A stretch of 64,000 nucleotides of DNA, taken from positions 14,978,220 to 15,042,219 of the forward strand of contig OY978530.1 in NCBI GenBank assembly GCA_963854835.1. Direction: 5' to 3'. Under the pieces are notes generated by a model, which was given only the letters and a program-made list of their open reading frames with translations, was not told where the DNA came from and did no database searches. Positions 48,303-59,837 of this stretch are shown here, in pieces. A program made the translations under genes and the position numbers. Position 1 is the first letter of the stretch, and every line of letters starts with the position of its first letter. This stretch comes from Megamerina dolium. Lineage: Eukaryota > Arthropoda > Insecta > Diptera > Megamerinidae.

Positions 48303-48775
48303 GCCGCATTCTTTTGCACGCGAGTTGCAAAAGAACACTGACTTAATTGCCGAACTGCATGCAAAGCAACTACAAAAATAAGCGACATCGTCTATTTTAA
48401 CCGAGTTCAATTGAAGTTGCTTATATTTTAATCGACCTGAGTTATAGTGTTGGAAAGTAAAAAAGCAGCACTATTGTGAATAGACTACTGGAATGTGTTT
48501 GGGAAATTTCAACAACACGTCAAATTATTGTACATATAAACAAAATAAGCAAAATAAAGCAACTTCAAATCAAAATTCATTTTAAATAAACGAATATATT
48601 TACCACAGATTCCGCAGAATTGTTTCTTTTTTGTTTTTAATTCGTTTATAAATTTCACGAACAACCATATATACCACCAGCGTTGCTAAGTAACCAAATG
48701 GAAATTATATTCAAGTAAAAGGGAAATTAAATGCGAGTTGGTGTTCTTTTGCATTCGGTTACAAAAAAATGCAGC
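48303..48775. mobile_element. MITE with about 40-bp terminal inverted repeats
   Basis: The left end GCCGCATTCTTTTGCA (48303 onward) and the reverse complement of the right end GCTGCATTTTTTTGTA (ending at 48775) align over about 40 bp. The alignment includes a shared TGCAAAAGAACAC block. TA dinucleotides flank both sides (48301-48302, 48776-48777). The 473-bp interior has no ORF. A TA target suggests mobilisation by a Tc1/mariner-type enzyme. Confidence 0.75.
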
Positions 48776-48916
48776 TATTATAACTTATTCCACCGTGGCA
48801 CTATAGCTGAGATAAGCACTTTCTGCGGCCAAAAGTCGACCTGAAGGTAACCCTCTTCCGATTGAAATTTTTACTTACATAAGTATTTTCGCTAAAGTGT
48901 ACAAGTGTGTGTGTAT

Positions 48917-48917
<1 letters not shown>

Positions 48918-49008
<91 letters not shown>
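48918..49008. repeat. (CA)n-(TA)n compound microsatellite
   Basis: About 20 bp of CA followed by about 70 bp of TA. Confidence 0.97.
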
Positions 49009-49010
<2 letters not shown>

Positions 49011-49319
49011 CACTGAAGGAAGCCATATCGAAAATATGACCAAGATTCTTAATTTTTGCTTATTTTTCAAAATTTGTTTGGAGGCAATAAAAACAATGGC
49101 TTGTGTTCAGTAATTAGTTATTGAATATCCCTCTTCAGATAACCGCAAATATATTGACGACACGTCAAGTAAATGCAGAGTTTGATTTCATATAAGATAA
49201 AGTATTGTATAATGAGAGAACGAAAGAGATAGAACGACTGAAATAAACACACGCATACGCGTGTGCTCAAAATTTAAACACATATTTTAGGTACAGTTGC
49301 GATATTGACATTTTTACGA

Positions 49320-50453
49320 TTTTTATACCCTGCATAATGTAATATGCAAGGTATATTAATTTCGGTTAGATGTCTGTAACCACTTGAAGGAATCTCCGGA
49401 GATATAGAAAATTATATATATTCGTGATCAGCGTCGTTTAAATTTTCGATTTAGCAATGTCCGTCCGTCCGTCCGTCTGTCCGTCACCTGGCTGGTTCGC
49501 ACGATAATTTGAGCAAATATTGGGCTATTTTGACGAAATTTGGCATACATAACCTATGATCCAAGGGTACGGAGGGGATTGATTGGGCATGATCGGTCAA
49601 TAACCACGCCCACATGAAGCATACAAAGCGACTAACCTCGGAATTTTCAAAACTTTTAAGTTGCTATAACTCACTTAATATACCATCTGGACCAACTATA
49701 TTTGGCATGTGCAGTTATGTTATACTGCAACCTTGCCAGAAATGAGCGCGCCACGCCTACTTCTTATTGGGGCTCCCATACCAAATCGAGGGAATTAAAC
49801 AAAAACTATTAAGTGCCATAACTTATAAACAACTTAGCGTAGATCAACAAGATTTATGGTATTTAATTGTAAGAGCAACTAGACTCACAAGAAATGGGCG
49901 TAACACGCCCACTGTTTATAGTAGCCCCCATACAAAATGACTGAATTTCTTTTAAATTGAGACAGTGTAACTTCGGCAATCTTCTGTCTAGAACAACCAT
50001 AAATGACACTTATATTAATATCGTTGTCGAAAATATTCTGGCATGAAATCAGTACGCCACACCCACTTCTTAATGGAGCTACCATACAAAGTTGGGAAAA
50101 TTTAAAAAAATTTAAACCTCTTTAAGTTACGAACTATTCAGCGTAGGGTAACCAAATTTAAGGCATGGATTAATATTGCAAAGATAGTTAGATTTACAAG
50201 AAAGAGGCACGCCACGCCCACTTTTTATATAGATTCCATACAAAGCATTAAAACACCCATATTTCAGGTGTAGTTTAGTATTTTAGTATTATAGGCAGAA
50301 ATTGTTCCTAGAAAAATTGGTGAGCCACGTCTGCTTCTTAATGTAGCTCCTATATAAAGTAGTGGAAAAAAAGGATGGATATGCCAGGAAATTTTGATAT
50401 ATATGTCTAAAAATGCAGGGTATAATTTGGTCGGCCCCAGCCGACTGTAAGGT
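49320..50453. repeat. Dispersed repeat with ~153-bp tandem units and short inverted ends
   Basis: It starts TTTTATACCCTGCA and nearly ends with TGCAGGGTATAA (50412-50425) followed by GGTCGGCCCCAGCC. The interior holds six diverged units. Each has CACGCCCACTT-like sequence followed by a TAGNAGCTCCCATACAAA-like stretch, at 49605, 49752, 49904, 50058, 50213 and 50326. Near 49458 is (CCGT)n. The pattern is known as a widespread fly repeat (from memory), but its class is not clear to me. No ORF. Confidence 0.8.
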
Positions 50454-50852
50454 CATTTTCTATTTGTTTTTTGGTTTGAGTGCCCTTGAATAGTCTATAA
50501 TAAGAATGAATGATTGAATATTTGGATAAGAGCAAACAGTAAACTTAGGACTTCGTTCCATTATAGAATGTATGTTGATTGATACCGAATCAATACAAAA
50601 AAAGAACGAGACGCTATTTAGATACTTCGAAAGCGAAATAGTTTTATGCAGAAATCATTACCAAAAGAAGCTACCGCGCAAAACTAAAAAGTTCTTTGCA
50701 AATTGGGGTTTTGTTTCTTCAATCACAAATTAGAGAGAATTTTAGTAAAATAAAACCGTAAAAACCGTACTTAAACGCTATGGTTTACTATAAATGCTAC
50801 ATAATGGCAATACTACTTAGCATCATGTTTGATGTCACCACCTTTTTATATA
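50454..50852. other. Unassigned AT-rich DNA
   Basis: No feature recognised. Confidence 0.45.
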
Positions 50853-50884
50853 GGTATATATGTATATATATATATATATATAAG

Positions 50885-50981
<97 letters not shown>
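50853..50981. repeat. (TA)n microsatellite
   Basis: TA repeats with tgta and taagta variants. Confidence 0.97.
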
Positions 50982-50983
<2 letters not shown>

Positions 50984-51239
50984 GTCGAACTGACGAAGTT
51001 TACGTTTTGAGGACTTTTATTTATTTCAAGCATATACATGGAATGAACCAAAACATAACCATAACAGGTTCATATCCATTTCGCTAGTAAAACCATTTTT
51101 GTTTGAGCCATACAACCTAACACTTGGGGGAATCTTACTTTTAAATAAGAAGGAGATCCCGAAAGAATTGGGAGACACAAAGAAAGGCCAAAAACACGAT
51201 GTGGGTGTGTGTGTGTGTGTGTACCTCTGTTCCGACTGT

Positions 51240-52522
51240 CCAAAATTCAGCCTCCACCAGAACACTTCCTATAACGAAATGTTCAACGAACGAAAAACCA
51301 AATTGATCACTTGATGATTGACTGTAGTCTGATGGACGTGAAATCGATCCGTGTCCAACATCGACTCGGATCATTAGCTTGTTGCAGCTAAGGTGTGAAC
51401 ACGTTTATGAATCGGAGGGAACAAACGAAGTCACACACAGAGAAAGCTTGGCGTCAATAAGCTGCAGTCTCCAGAGACAGCAAACGCTTTTACCACTCGA
51501 TTAGCGGTTCTGCTTATGTAGAACACTTCCCCTCCCGATGACACATTCACACAGGTGGCACATATATCCCACTCCATGACTAGTGCTGCTGAGGAGGTTT
51601 CTGAGGAATGAGTGGTATGACCAGGAGTGTCGTGACGCTACCGCCGCCTACAGAAAAATACTGCGTGCAGGTACCACGCGAGTTGTTAAGAAGCGTTACA
51701 GACAGAAGTGCGTAGAGACATATTTTCATGCGTAAGAAGAAAGAGCTAGAAGAACGCGAGTGTAAGGAAATAGAGATGTGTAGGGGCAGGAGTGAAACTC
51801 GAAAATTCTTTAAGATAAAGCGTCTGATTGGCGATTCAAACCCAGGAGTCTCTTCCTGTCTTGTCAGCAATGGGAATCTAGTTACAGATGTCCAGATTGT
51901 AGTGAGATTATATAGGGAACACTTATCCGTGTAACTGAATGGCAACTCCTTGAACAATCCCGCCAGTGGAGGAGATCTCCCGAATTCACCAATCACGGAT
52001 GACGGTGTAGATGTTCCACCACCCGACCATGAAGAGGTCAGATACGCAATTTCTAGACTGCAAAATATCAAAGCTATAGGTGCTTGCCTGCTTGCCTAGT
52101 TGCTTAAGACCAGAGGCGATGAGCTGCTCACATCCACCCACCAGCTCGCAAGCAGAATATGGTCGAATAAATGCATGCCCGATGATTGGAGGCTCAGTGT
52201 TTTCTGTCCCGTGCAAAAGGCAGGAGACCCCACAATTGAACGACGGCTTGACAAAGTACCTCGTGTCAACAGAAAAAGAGTCCCATCGTCGATGACAGAA
52301 CTTCACTGCTGATAACTACGCTTTTGAAATAGTGAAAGATTTTATCTATCGTGGAACCAGCATTAACACCAGTAATGACGTCAGCCTGGAGATATTGCGA
52401 AGAATCACTCTTGCTAACAGGTGCTACGTAAGCAAGAGTTAAGTAAGCAATTGAGAAGTCGGTCCTCTCTCGAGCAACGAAAATCACACTCTACAAGTCT
52501 CTCATCGTACCTGTCCTGTCCT
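51240..52522 (+). pseudogene. RTE-like LINE family b, copy 3
   Basis: It opens with the endonuclease end in degenerate form. From about 51600 it gives the linker (ERECKEIEMCRGRSETRKFF, then RLIGDSNPGVSS). From about 51990 it enters RT: HEEVRYAISRLQNIKAIGA, then SRIWSNKCMPDDWRLSVF and CPVQKAGD. After a deletion, 52316-52510 carries FIYRGTSINTSNDVSL and ITLANRCY up to SLIVPVL. A DD41D element follows immediately. A (GT)n tract at 51201-51222 precedes it. No functional ORF remains. Confidence 0.78.
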
Positions 52523-53806
52523 GTTTCAAAAGTATAGGGCTAGAATTCGACATCTGTCAAACTGAGTTGTTAAAACAATTTCTTTCTTTTTCAGTTCAAA
52601 GTCTGACATTTGCGAAAATGGATCGCTTAACTATCGCACAATGCATTAAAATTGTAAAAATCTACTACAAAAATGGTGATTCTGCCACAGCCACATATCG
52701 TGCTTTAAGAGGAGATTATGGTTTACATAATCGTCCAACTACGCAAGCAATTGGCAAAATTGTGAAGAAATATGAAGAGACTGGATCGGTTACAGATATT
52801 GTAAGGCCTGTGCATCATCGTTTCGCTCGTACCACCGAAAATTTCGCTGCTGTAGTGAAAGTGTTGCCGAAGACCCGAATGTGTCGATTCCTCGTTGTTC
52901 TCAGGAATTAGAACTGTCTTACGGCACATTATGGCGTATTTTGCATTTGGATCTACACCTACATCCATATAAAATCCAGCTCACACAACAACTGAAGCCA
53001 GCTGACCATTCACAACGTCGTAGATACGTCGAATGGGTGCTTGAACAACAGGCGGTGGACGGCGATTTTTCGAACAAAATTTTCTTCAGCGACGAAGCAC
53101 ATTTCTCACTCGGTGGGTATATTAACAAACAAAATTGTCGTATTTTGGGGTTCTGAGAATCCTCAAGTAATTGAAGAGAGGCCACTACATCCACAAAAAG
53201 TCACTGCTTGGTGCGCTCTTTGGTCCGGAGGTGTGATTGGACCTTACTTCTTCGAAAACGACGATGGAACGACTGTCACCGTCAATGCGGAGCGTTATGG
53301 TCATATGATAACCGACTTTTTTTTACCTGCTATTGAAGAATACGACTTAGAGAATATGTGATTTCAACAAGACGGTGTCACATGCCACACAACTCGAGCG
53401 AATATGGCTTTATTGCAAGAGAAATTTTCTGGCCGCGTAATTTCTCGTCGTGGCGATATCAAGTGGCCACCAAGATCATGCGATTTGACACCGCTTGAAT
53501 TTTTTTTTGTGGGGCTACGCGAAAGACCGTGTTTATGCAGATAAACCTTTAACTCTTGAGCATCTAAACACCAACATTCGTCACGTTATGGCTGAGATAC
53601 CGCCCAATATGTGTCAAAAAGTGGTCGAAAATTACCTCAAAAGAATCGATGCTTGCAACAATTCGCGTGGTGGTCATTTAAATGATGTAGTATTTCACAC
53701 ATAATGTCAACGTTCAAACTTTATAATAAAAAAGAAATATCATGATAAAAAATATTTTATATGTGTTTTATTTACATTTACTTTTGAAACCGCAAAATGG
53801 ATAACC

Positions 53807-53809
<3 letters not shown>
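52523..53809 (+). mobile_element. DD41D element, subfamily B, copy 2 (near full length)
   Basis: The right terminal repeat is intact (53781-53809) and runs into (TA)n. The left repeat keeps only its inner ten bases (GTTTCAAAAG, 52523-52532), joined to LINE sequence. The body is about 1.29 kb, the full size compared with the 831-bp derivative at 36309. Confidence 0.92.
52618..53704 (+). pseudogene. DD41D transposase, subfamily B, copy 2 (frameshifted)
   Basis: Starts MDRLTIAQCIKIVKIYYKNG at 52618. The DNA-binding part is open to about 52845, then a frame change occurs. SIPRCSQELELSYGTLWRIL leads to FFSDEAHFSLGGYINKQNC (first Asp, about 53090). After another shift comes VTAWCALWSGGVIGPYFF, then a stop at 53359-53361, FQQDGVTCHTTRANM (second Asp) and WPPRSCDLTPLEFF (third position, here Glu). 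A T9 run at this site shifts the frame. The tail YLKRIDACNNSRGGHLNDVV ends at 53704. I count 41 residues between the last two catalytic positions. Confidence 0.92.

Positions 53810-53868
<59 letters not shown>
53810..53868. repeat. (TA)n microsatellite
   Basis: About 59 bp of TA starting at the DD41D right end. Confidence 0.97.
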
Positions 53869-53871
<3 letters not shown>

Positions 53872-54193
53872 AGTGTGTATATATATTTTTTTTGTTTGTT
53901 TTTTTTCGAATTTTTCTATACTACAATTTTTTTTTACGCCCATAACTCAAATTCTCAAGCGTTTTCAATCTCCCTATAAAGAATTATATTTCAAATTTTG
54001 TTTCATACCAAGCAAACGCAAAAATGTATTTAGGGGAACTTCCGAATTACAAATTTGATTATAAAAATGAATAAACAGAATGTCATCACTAGAAATGTTT
54101 GCATCAGTTCTCAGTTTGCAGTTAATGTAGAAGCTGATAGCAAGCAAAATGTTGAAGCGTAATTGCATTTCGCTAAAAAACTGTTGATAATCA

Positions 54194-55315
54194 GTGAAGT
54201 TGAAGAGCTTTAAAAGGAAAAAACAAATATCCGCCCAGTTTGAAATTCCTTCAAACAGTTTTTCAACAATTTTAAAAAAAGTAGACGGTGAACCATTGAA
54301 TTCTAAACGCAAAAGAATTTACACCTGTCTTTACGCAGATGTTGATGGCGAAATACCGGCCAAATTTGATACATATGACAAAAAACGACATCTTTAATGC
54401 TGATAAGAGTGGTGTATTCTTCAAGAGTTTATTTAAAAATGAAAAATGGTTTGGTAGAAAAAAGCAGAGAAATGCTAACTATTATGGTGGCTTGTAATAT
54501 GACAGGGTCGGAGAAGCTTAAATTACTTGTTATTGGAAATCAAAAATCTGCGATGCTTCAAGGTCATAAAATCTCTGGATGTAGATTATGAGTTCAACAA
54601 AATAGCATGGATGACAAGCGAAAATTACTTAAAATGGATTTTGAAGCTGAACAAAAAAACCAGTTCTCAAAACAGAAAAATCTTATTTTAATGAATATTT
54701 CAACTCAAATGGAGGAAAAGAAGACTAGTATGTCAATAATTTTATTTGATGTCATTTAAAATTTAAGCAAAGTATGGACTGTGCGTGTAAAAGCACAAAC
54801 AATTGCGAACTGATTCCTAAAGTCTGGTTTTTTGAAAGATGACCTGCAGACTCAAACAAATTTATGGGATGAAGAAGACTATGTACCCATATCCGAACTA
54901 CAGGCTTTATGATCGTCCTACAGAGCAGTAGCAAATATTGACCCATCATTTGATGATTACGTCAATGTTGATGATGGGGCCTGCACCATGGAAACCCCTT
55001 CCGACGAAGATATTCTGCAAAGTGTTCTTGAAAAATCTGGAGTTTCAGATATCTTAGGTCCTATACGTTTAAAATTAAAAAAATAAATAAATGTGTTCTA
55101 AACATTATTTCTTCACTTCCAGATTCAGATGAGGATGAACAAGACATTGTTGCAGTTGTTAAGGAGCTATTCGCAATTCACCGTACTACATCAGCAGTTG
55201 AAGTACTGCGCACCTTTGTGAGGATGAAAGATAACGTGCCTGAAAATCTATTTGCTTTTCTTAAAGTGCTTGAAGTTTTTATTGAGAAAGAAAAGTGGAA
55301 AGTCAAACCCAATTA
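54194..55315 (+). pseudogene. pogo/Tigger-like transposase remnant
   Basis: Bases 54194-54397 carry a CENP-B-type helix-turn-helix segment (KKQISAQFEIPSNSFSTILK). In a second frame from 54387 the DDE region begins DIFNADKSGVFFKSL. The family's acidic/Glu position after NAD is a Lys here. Next is MTGSEKLKLLVIGNQKSAML (about 54508). The middle is degenerate, with several stops, and the expected VDNCPAH-type second Asp motif was not found. The end reads DDYVNVDDGA, EDILQSVLEKSGV and FVRMKDNVPENLFAFLKVLE, stopping at 55315. It is an old, inactive cut-and-paste transposase. Terminal repeats were not identified. Confidence 0.75.
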
Positions 55316-55375
55316 AAAATTACCAATTATTTAAAATAAAACTGTACATAAAAACACAACTTTTTCAAACAATTC

Positions 55376-58300
55376 TTCTTCTTCTTATGTGGCTATAACA
55401 ACCGATGATCGATGTAGGCCGAACATATAATGTGGCGCCAGTCTTCATTGTTATTCGCTCGTTGGCACCAATTCTCATTCCTTAATGGCATTTATACCGT
55501 GTTGTTTCTTCACGAAGACGACCACGATTTCCAATTCCGATGTCACCTGAAGTCTCAAAACAGGAATTCAAATTAAAAATTGTAATATTTGGGATAAATT
55601 GTGCTTCTTACTTTGCTATCAAAAACGCTCCATCAGTAAACTAATGATGATAGAATTATAGCTTGAAGGTGTAGATTGTTAAACCAAAATCTCGTATGAA
55701 ATGAAATCAATTGAAAGAAAATTTACCCGCTAATAATATATATTTTCCCAAAGTTCCAGGGCCACAACAAACAAAGTATAATTCAATTTATCTAGAGGTA
55801 AAAGTTTAATTTGTTTTCAAGAACGGCCTGATTTTGTGCTTCTGCTTCAACTTGTCCTCTCGATGTATTGGCTGGTCTCCCTCGACTGTGACTCCCTTGA
55901 GTATTCCAGTCCAATGCTGTTCCTGTGATGTCATCTTGGGGTCTACGCAGTGTGTGCCCAATCCACTTCCATTTACGGTTACGCACATCTACTACTGACT
56001 CGCCAGATTTTGAAATAATGCTACCGAGATAACAGAATTCATCCACTTTTCCAACGTTGTGCCGGCAATCCGGAGCGCTTATGTTTCGGTGGTGTTGGTA
56101 CCCATTACCTTTGTTTTTGCGATATTGATTTTTAGACGGCTGATATGTTGTAAGAAGTTTCGCTGATATGTGCGAGTGTTATGCGACAACAGACGGATAT
56201 CGTCCTCATAGTTCAGGTCTTCAAGGACGCACAGATCCCAGGAGATACCTGTGTTTACCGCACAAGCTTGTCGCATTACTAGATCCAGGACTAAATTAAA
56301 CAACAGTGGAGATAAAACACATCCTTGCCTTACACCGGTTTGAACCTCAACGCCATTACTCAAATCATTTTCATGTTTCACACGGCAGGTACCGTGTGAC
56401 TGCTTTACAATCTGAAGGTATTTATATGATCGACACATAAGCTGCGTGGGCGAAAGCCAGCTTGTTCTTTTCGTAACACCTGCATGAGCGATTTGGACAA
56501 TCTTTGTGAATTATATGCGCATTAACTTTATTTACCATGCTAAGCAGCGTCATACCTCTTCAATTTTTTTCTCTTCGGAAGAAGAGTTATAATTCCTTCT
56601 ATTAGCTCAGGTGGTATTTTTCCAGAATTCCAAATATTTTTCAGTAATGGTAATAGAATCCGAGCGCTTATCTTAGGATCAGCTTTAAGTAGTTCGGGAT
56701 TGATGTTGTCGACCTGGTAGTTTTGTTTTTTTTTTCAGTGATCTAATCCCATTGATTATCTCACTCACGTCCGGGTATGTGGTTGGAATACCACGTCTTG
56801 TTGTATGGCGTAGACAGCCACGCGGCTGAACGGGCTGCGAGCATTACGCTGAAAGCAACTTTTTGTAATACTTATCCCAGATGTGGATTTGCTTGCCTTA
56901 AAAGTCGTTAACTCGCTACTTTCATCTTTAAGCGGCTTAGTGGTTTTAAATTCGGTGCTCGTTAATTTTTTCACTGTGCGATAGAGATCTCGGGAACAGT
57001 GAGTTTCCGCAGCAGCTTGAGCTTTGCTCGGTAGGTTATCATTCCAGATTCTTTTATCAGTTCTGGCACTTTTCTTAGTTTTCTTATCGATGTTACTGTA
57101 ACGTTGCTGAAACTCTGCCTTACATTGCCTGATTTGTGCGCAGTTTAACTAGTTTTTTACTTTTTTGCCTTTGTTTATTAGGTTCCATGTGTGGTCAAAG
57201 GTCCAGCACTTCCGTTTACTCTTTTTGTAGCCAATGTGCTCTTCAGCTGCGTTTATGAATGATTTTTTTATCTGCTGCCATTCGTCTGTGAGTACGTGTT
57301 CTGAATTGAGGGATGTGCCCAGCGATTCCGAAAATCTTGCACAAGATGCTGCGTTTTTTAGTTTCTCGACATCAAACTCCTTTTGTGGTTAAAGTCTTTG
57401 CTACCGCAGCCACATTGAGCCTAACTACTGCGATTAGAAGATGATGATCGCTTGCCACATCAGCTCAGGGTTTATTGCGCACGCCCATAAGGGAGCCACG
57501 ATTCTTATGGCCTATGTCAATGTGGTCGATCTGGTTTTCGGTAACTCGGTCCGGTGAAGTCCATGTTGTCTTGTGGATGCGCTTGTGATTGAATAACGTG
57601 CCTCCAATAATGAGATTATAGTTAGTGCAATACTCAGTGAACATCTCTTCATTCTCAATAAGTGTTCCCAAGCCGTGCTGAGGAGACCCATGTTGCGTTG
57701 ACCAACCTGCGCGTTCATGTCGCCTATTAAGACGACTATGTTATTTCCTTTGATGTTTGTCAAGACGTTTGAGAGACTGCTTTAAAACGCATCCTTAACT
57801 ATGAAATCTGCGAGATTCTTCTGTGCGTAGCATTGGAGTATGGTCATATTCCGTGCTCTTGTACGCAGTCTTACCGAGATGATCCTATCGGATTGCGCTT
57901 TCCATTCTATAAGAGCGGCTGCAGCTGACTTGGAGAGAAGAAATCCGACACCACACTCTCTTCTTTCATTGGGATGGTTACGAGAAAAGAGGAGTTTTGG
58001 TCAATTGTTGCTGTGATTTCGCCCAAGTCAGCCCATCTGATTTCACAGAGGCCGAGCACGAGAAGTTGGTAACGCTGGAACTCCTTGCATAATTGCGAAA
58101 TAAGGACAATTTTGTTGGTTCAAACAGTGAGCGCATATTCCATGTTCTAATTCGCGATCCTTTTTTCATGCTGAAGGTCGTCATCAGTTTATCGGAATCA
58201 TTAGTTTGATTCAAGATGAGTAGGGGATTTGCTTTCTGCATCCGGTCCTGTATCCGTGGCTGCCAGTTTGCCTCTAGGCTGGCATGGCGTAGGAATTTCC
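55376..58300 (-). pseudogene. EN-RT LINE (RTE/L2-like), full length but decayed
   Basis: On the minus strand the endonuclease starts near 58165 (RIRTWNMRSLFEPTKLSLF). It continues with VVLIGDMNAQVG (about 57735) and IHKTTWTSPDRVTENQIDHI (about 57560). RT motifs lie at 56438-56079: GVEVQTGVRQGCVLSPLLFN, then a YEDDIRLLS box where the family has ADD, then ISRLKINIAKTKVM. The C-terminus (56046-55800) reads VDVRNRKWKWIGHTLRRP, then HSRGRPANTSRG. The 3' end near 55376 is a (CTT)n-like tract on the plus strand. Many stops occur, so it is an old copy. Confidence 0.75.
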
Positions 58301-58331
58301 TCATCGCTGAAGGTTATACCGCCTTTACTCG

Positions 58332-58553
58332 GTGTGACATCACTTTTTTTGAGCTTTGTCATAGAGTTCTTTTAGAAGCTTTTTCATGGCAAGTTGTTAC
58401 TGTCGGAAGAATTGCCAATTGCTTGCCGACAGGTGGGTACCGTTCTAAAGAAAAATCTTATCGATATTAAATTTGTTATGCATCAGCCGGGGATTGAACC
58501 ACGACTTACAGATCAGAAGGCGAACACACTAACCACTGAGCTACGGCACCCAC
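58332..58553 (-). mobile_element. SINE, copy 12 (3' part missing)
   Basis: The head and first half of the body are present (B box region GGTTCAATCCCC on the minus strand near 58490), but it stops at GTGATGTCACA. The loss of the 3' end must be a later deletion, because SINEs are copied from that end. Confidence 0.85.
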
Positions 58554-58589
58554 ACATTACATATACTTATAATTTTTTTTTCCTTTTTG

Positions 58590-59765
58590 TTAGTTTATTT
58601 ATGTTGCAGTTTCATGATATATATCTCTATCTCTTGCAGTTGTTAATAGTGTTCCTAGGTCCTTGATTCCGGTCCAATGCCTTATATTCCTTAGCCAAGA
58701 AAGATGTTTTCTGCCAAATCCAAGTTTCCCTTCTATTTTTCCCTGGAATATTAGTTGCAGTATATAGTACTTATCATTTCTCATAATGTGGCCCAGGTAC
58801 GCTAACTTCCTTCGCTTTATAGTTACAACGAGTTGCCGATTTTTTTGGACTCGTCGCAATACTTCTGTATAAGTCACTCTATCTGGCCAAGGTATTTTTA
58901 AAATTCTGCAATAAATCCACATTTCGAATGCTTCTAATCTATTTAAGTCAGTGGTTTTAATAGTCCATATCTCCATGCCATGTTAAATTCATGATTGCTA
59001 AGAACTTTTCTAAATTTGTAAAAACTTGTTCTTGCAGCTTCTATGCGGGCTCTTATTTCTTTTGTTGGATCCCAATCATCATTAATCCGACAGCCTAGAT
59101 ATTTGAAATTTTTCACTAGCTCTACATTTACATTTTCAACTGTTAGACTTACATTTGTGTAAGTGTTTTTCCTACTAACAATCATAAACTTTGTTTTGTT
59201 AACATTTATTATTAAGCCGAATTTTTTGCTGCACAGCGTAACATCGTCTAACAGTGATTGAAGGCCATTAAGACTGTCAGCTACAAGGGTGGTGTCGTCT
59301 GCATATCTGATATTATTGATGTTAGTGCCATTCACTTTAATGCCAGCTTTTGAGTTGTGTAGTGCTGCTTAGAATATTCTTTCAGAATATATGTTAAACA
59401 GTAGAGGGGTAAGTATACATCCTTGTCTAACTTCTCTTCGTATCCGCACTTCATCAGTAGTTTCGCTGTTAATGTTCACGTCTGCAGTTCGGTTCCAGTA
59501 GAGATTTTGGATACATTGGATATCTTTGGAATCGATATCCTTTGTTTGAAGAATATCAATTAGTTTGTTGTGCTGTACAGTATCGAACGCTTTTTCATAA
59601 TCTATGAAGCATATAAAAATGTCTTTTTGGGCATCTCTGCAATTTTGAACTAGCACATTAATACCAAATAACCCTTCACGCGTTCCCATACCTACTTTGA
59701 ATCCGAACTATGCTTCAGCCATTGCCAACTCACACTTTTTATATATTCGGTTATGTATAATTTTT
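58590..59765 (-). pseudogene. RTE-like LINE family a, copy 3 (RT to C-terminus)
   Basis: Minus-strand 59689-59369 reads MGTREGLFGINVLVQNCRD, CFIDYEKAFDTVQHNKLIDI (first RT Asp) and VRQGCILTPLLFN. Bases 59335-58985 give INNIRYADDTTLVADSLNG (catalytic ADD) and NVELVKNFKYLGCRINDD. After a small deletion, 58976-58599 gives the C-terminal region (AYLGHIMRNDKYYILQLIF, then GRKHLSWLRNIRHWTGI), ending at HETAT. The copy is 5' truncated near 59765 and has two or three breaks. It is the best copy of this family in the window. Confidence 0.88.
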
Positions 59766-59774
59766 AGAAGTGGG

Positions 59775-59836
59775 TACCGTAGCTCAGTGGTTAGTGTGTT
59801 CGCCTTCTGATCTGCAGGTCGTGGTTCAATCCCGCT
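59775..59836 (+). mobile_element. SINE, copy 13 (tRNA-like head only)
   Basis: About 62 bp: TACCGTAGCTCAGTGGTTAG (A box) to GGTTCAATCCC (B box), ending where a LINE begins. It is a SINE head rather than a tRNA gene, since no acceptor-stem partner follows. Confidence 0.8.
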
Positions 59837-59837
59837 G

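Noticed and set aside
49455..49485. (CCGT)n tract as a CRISPR-like or regulatory repeat
   Set aside because: It is a short simple repeat internal to a dispersed fly repeat. CRISPR arrays do not apply to an insect genome.
53974..54312. Minus-strand 112-codon frame at 54 kb
   Set aside because: It lies opposite a recognisable Tigger-like helix-turn-helix and has no features of its own.
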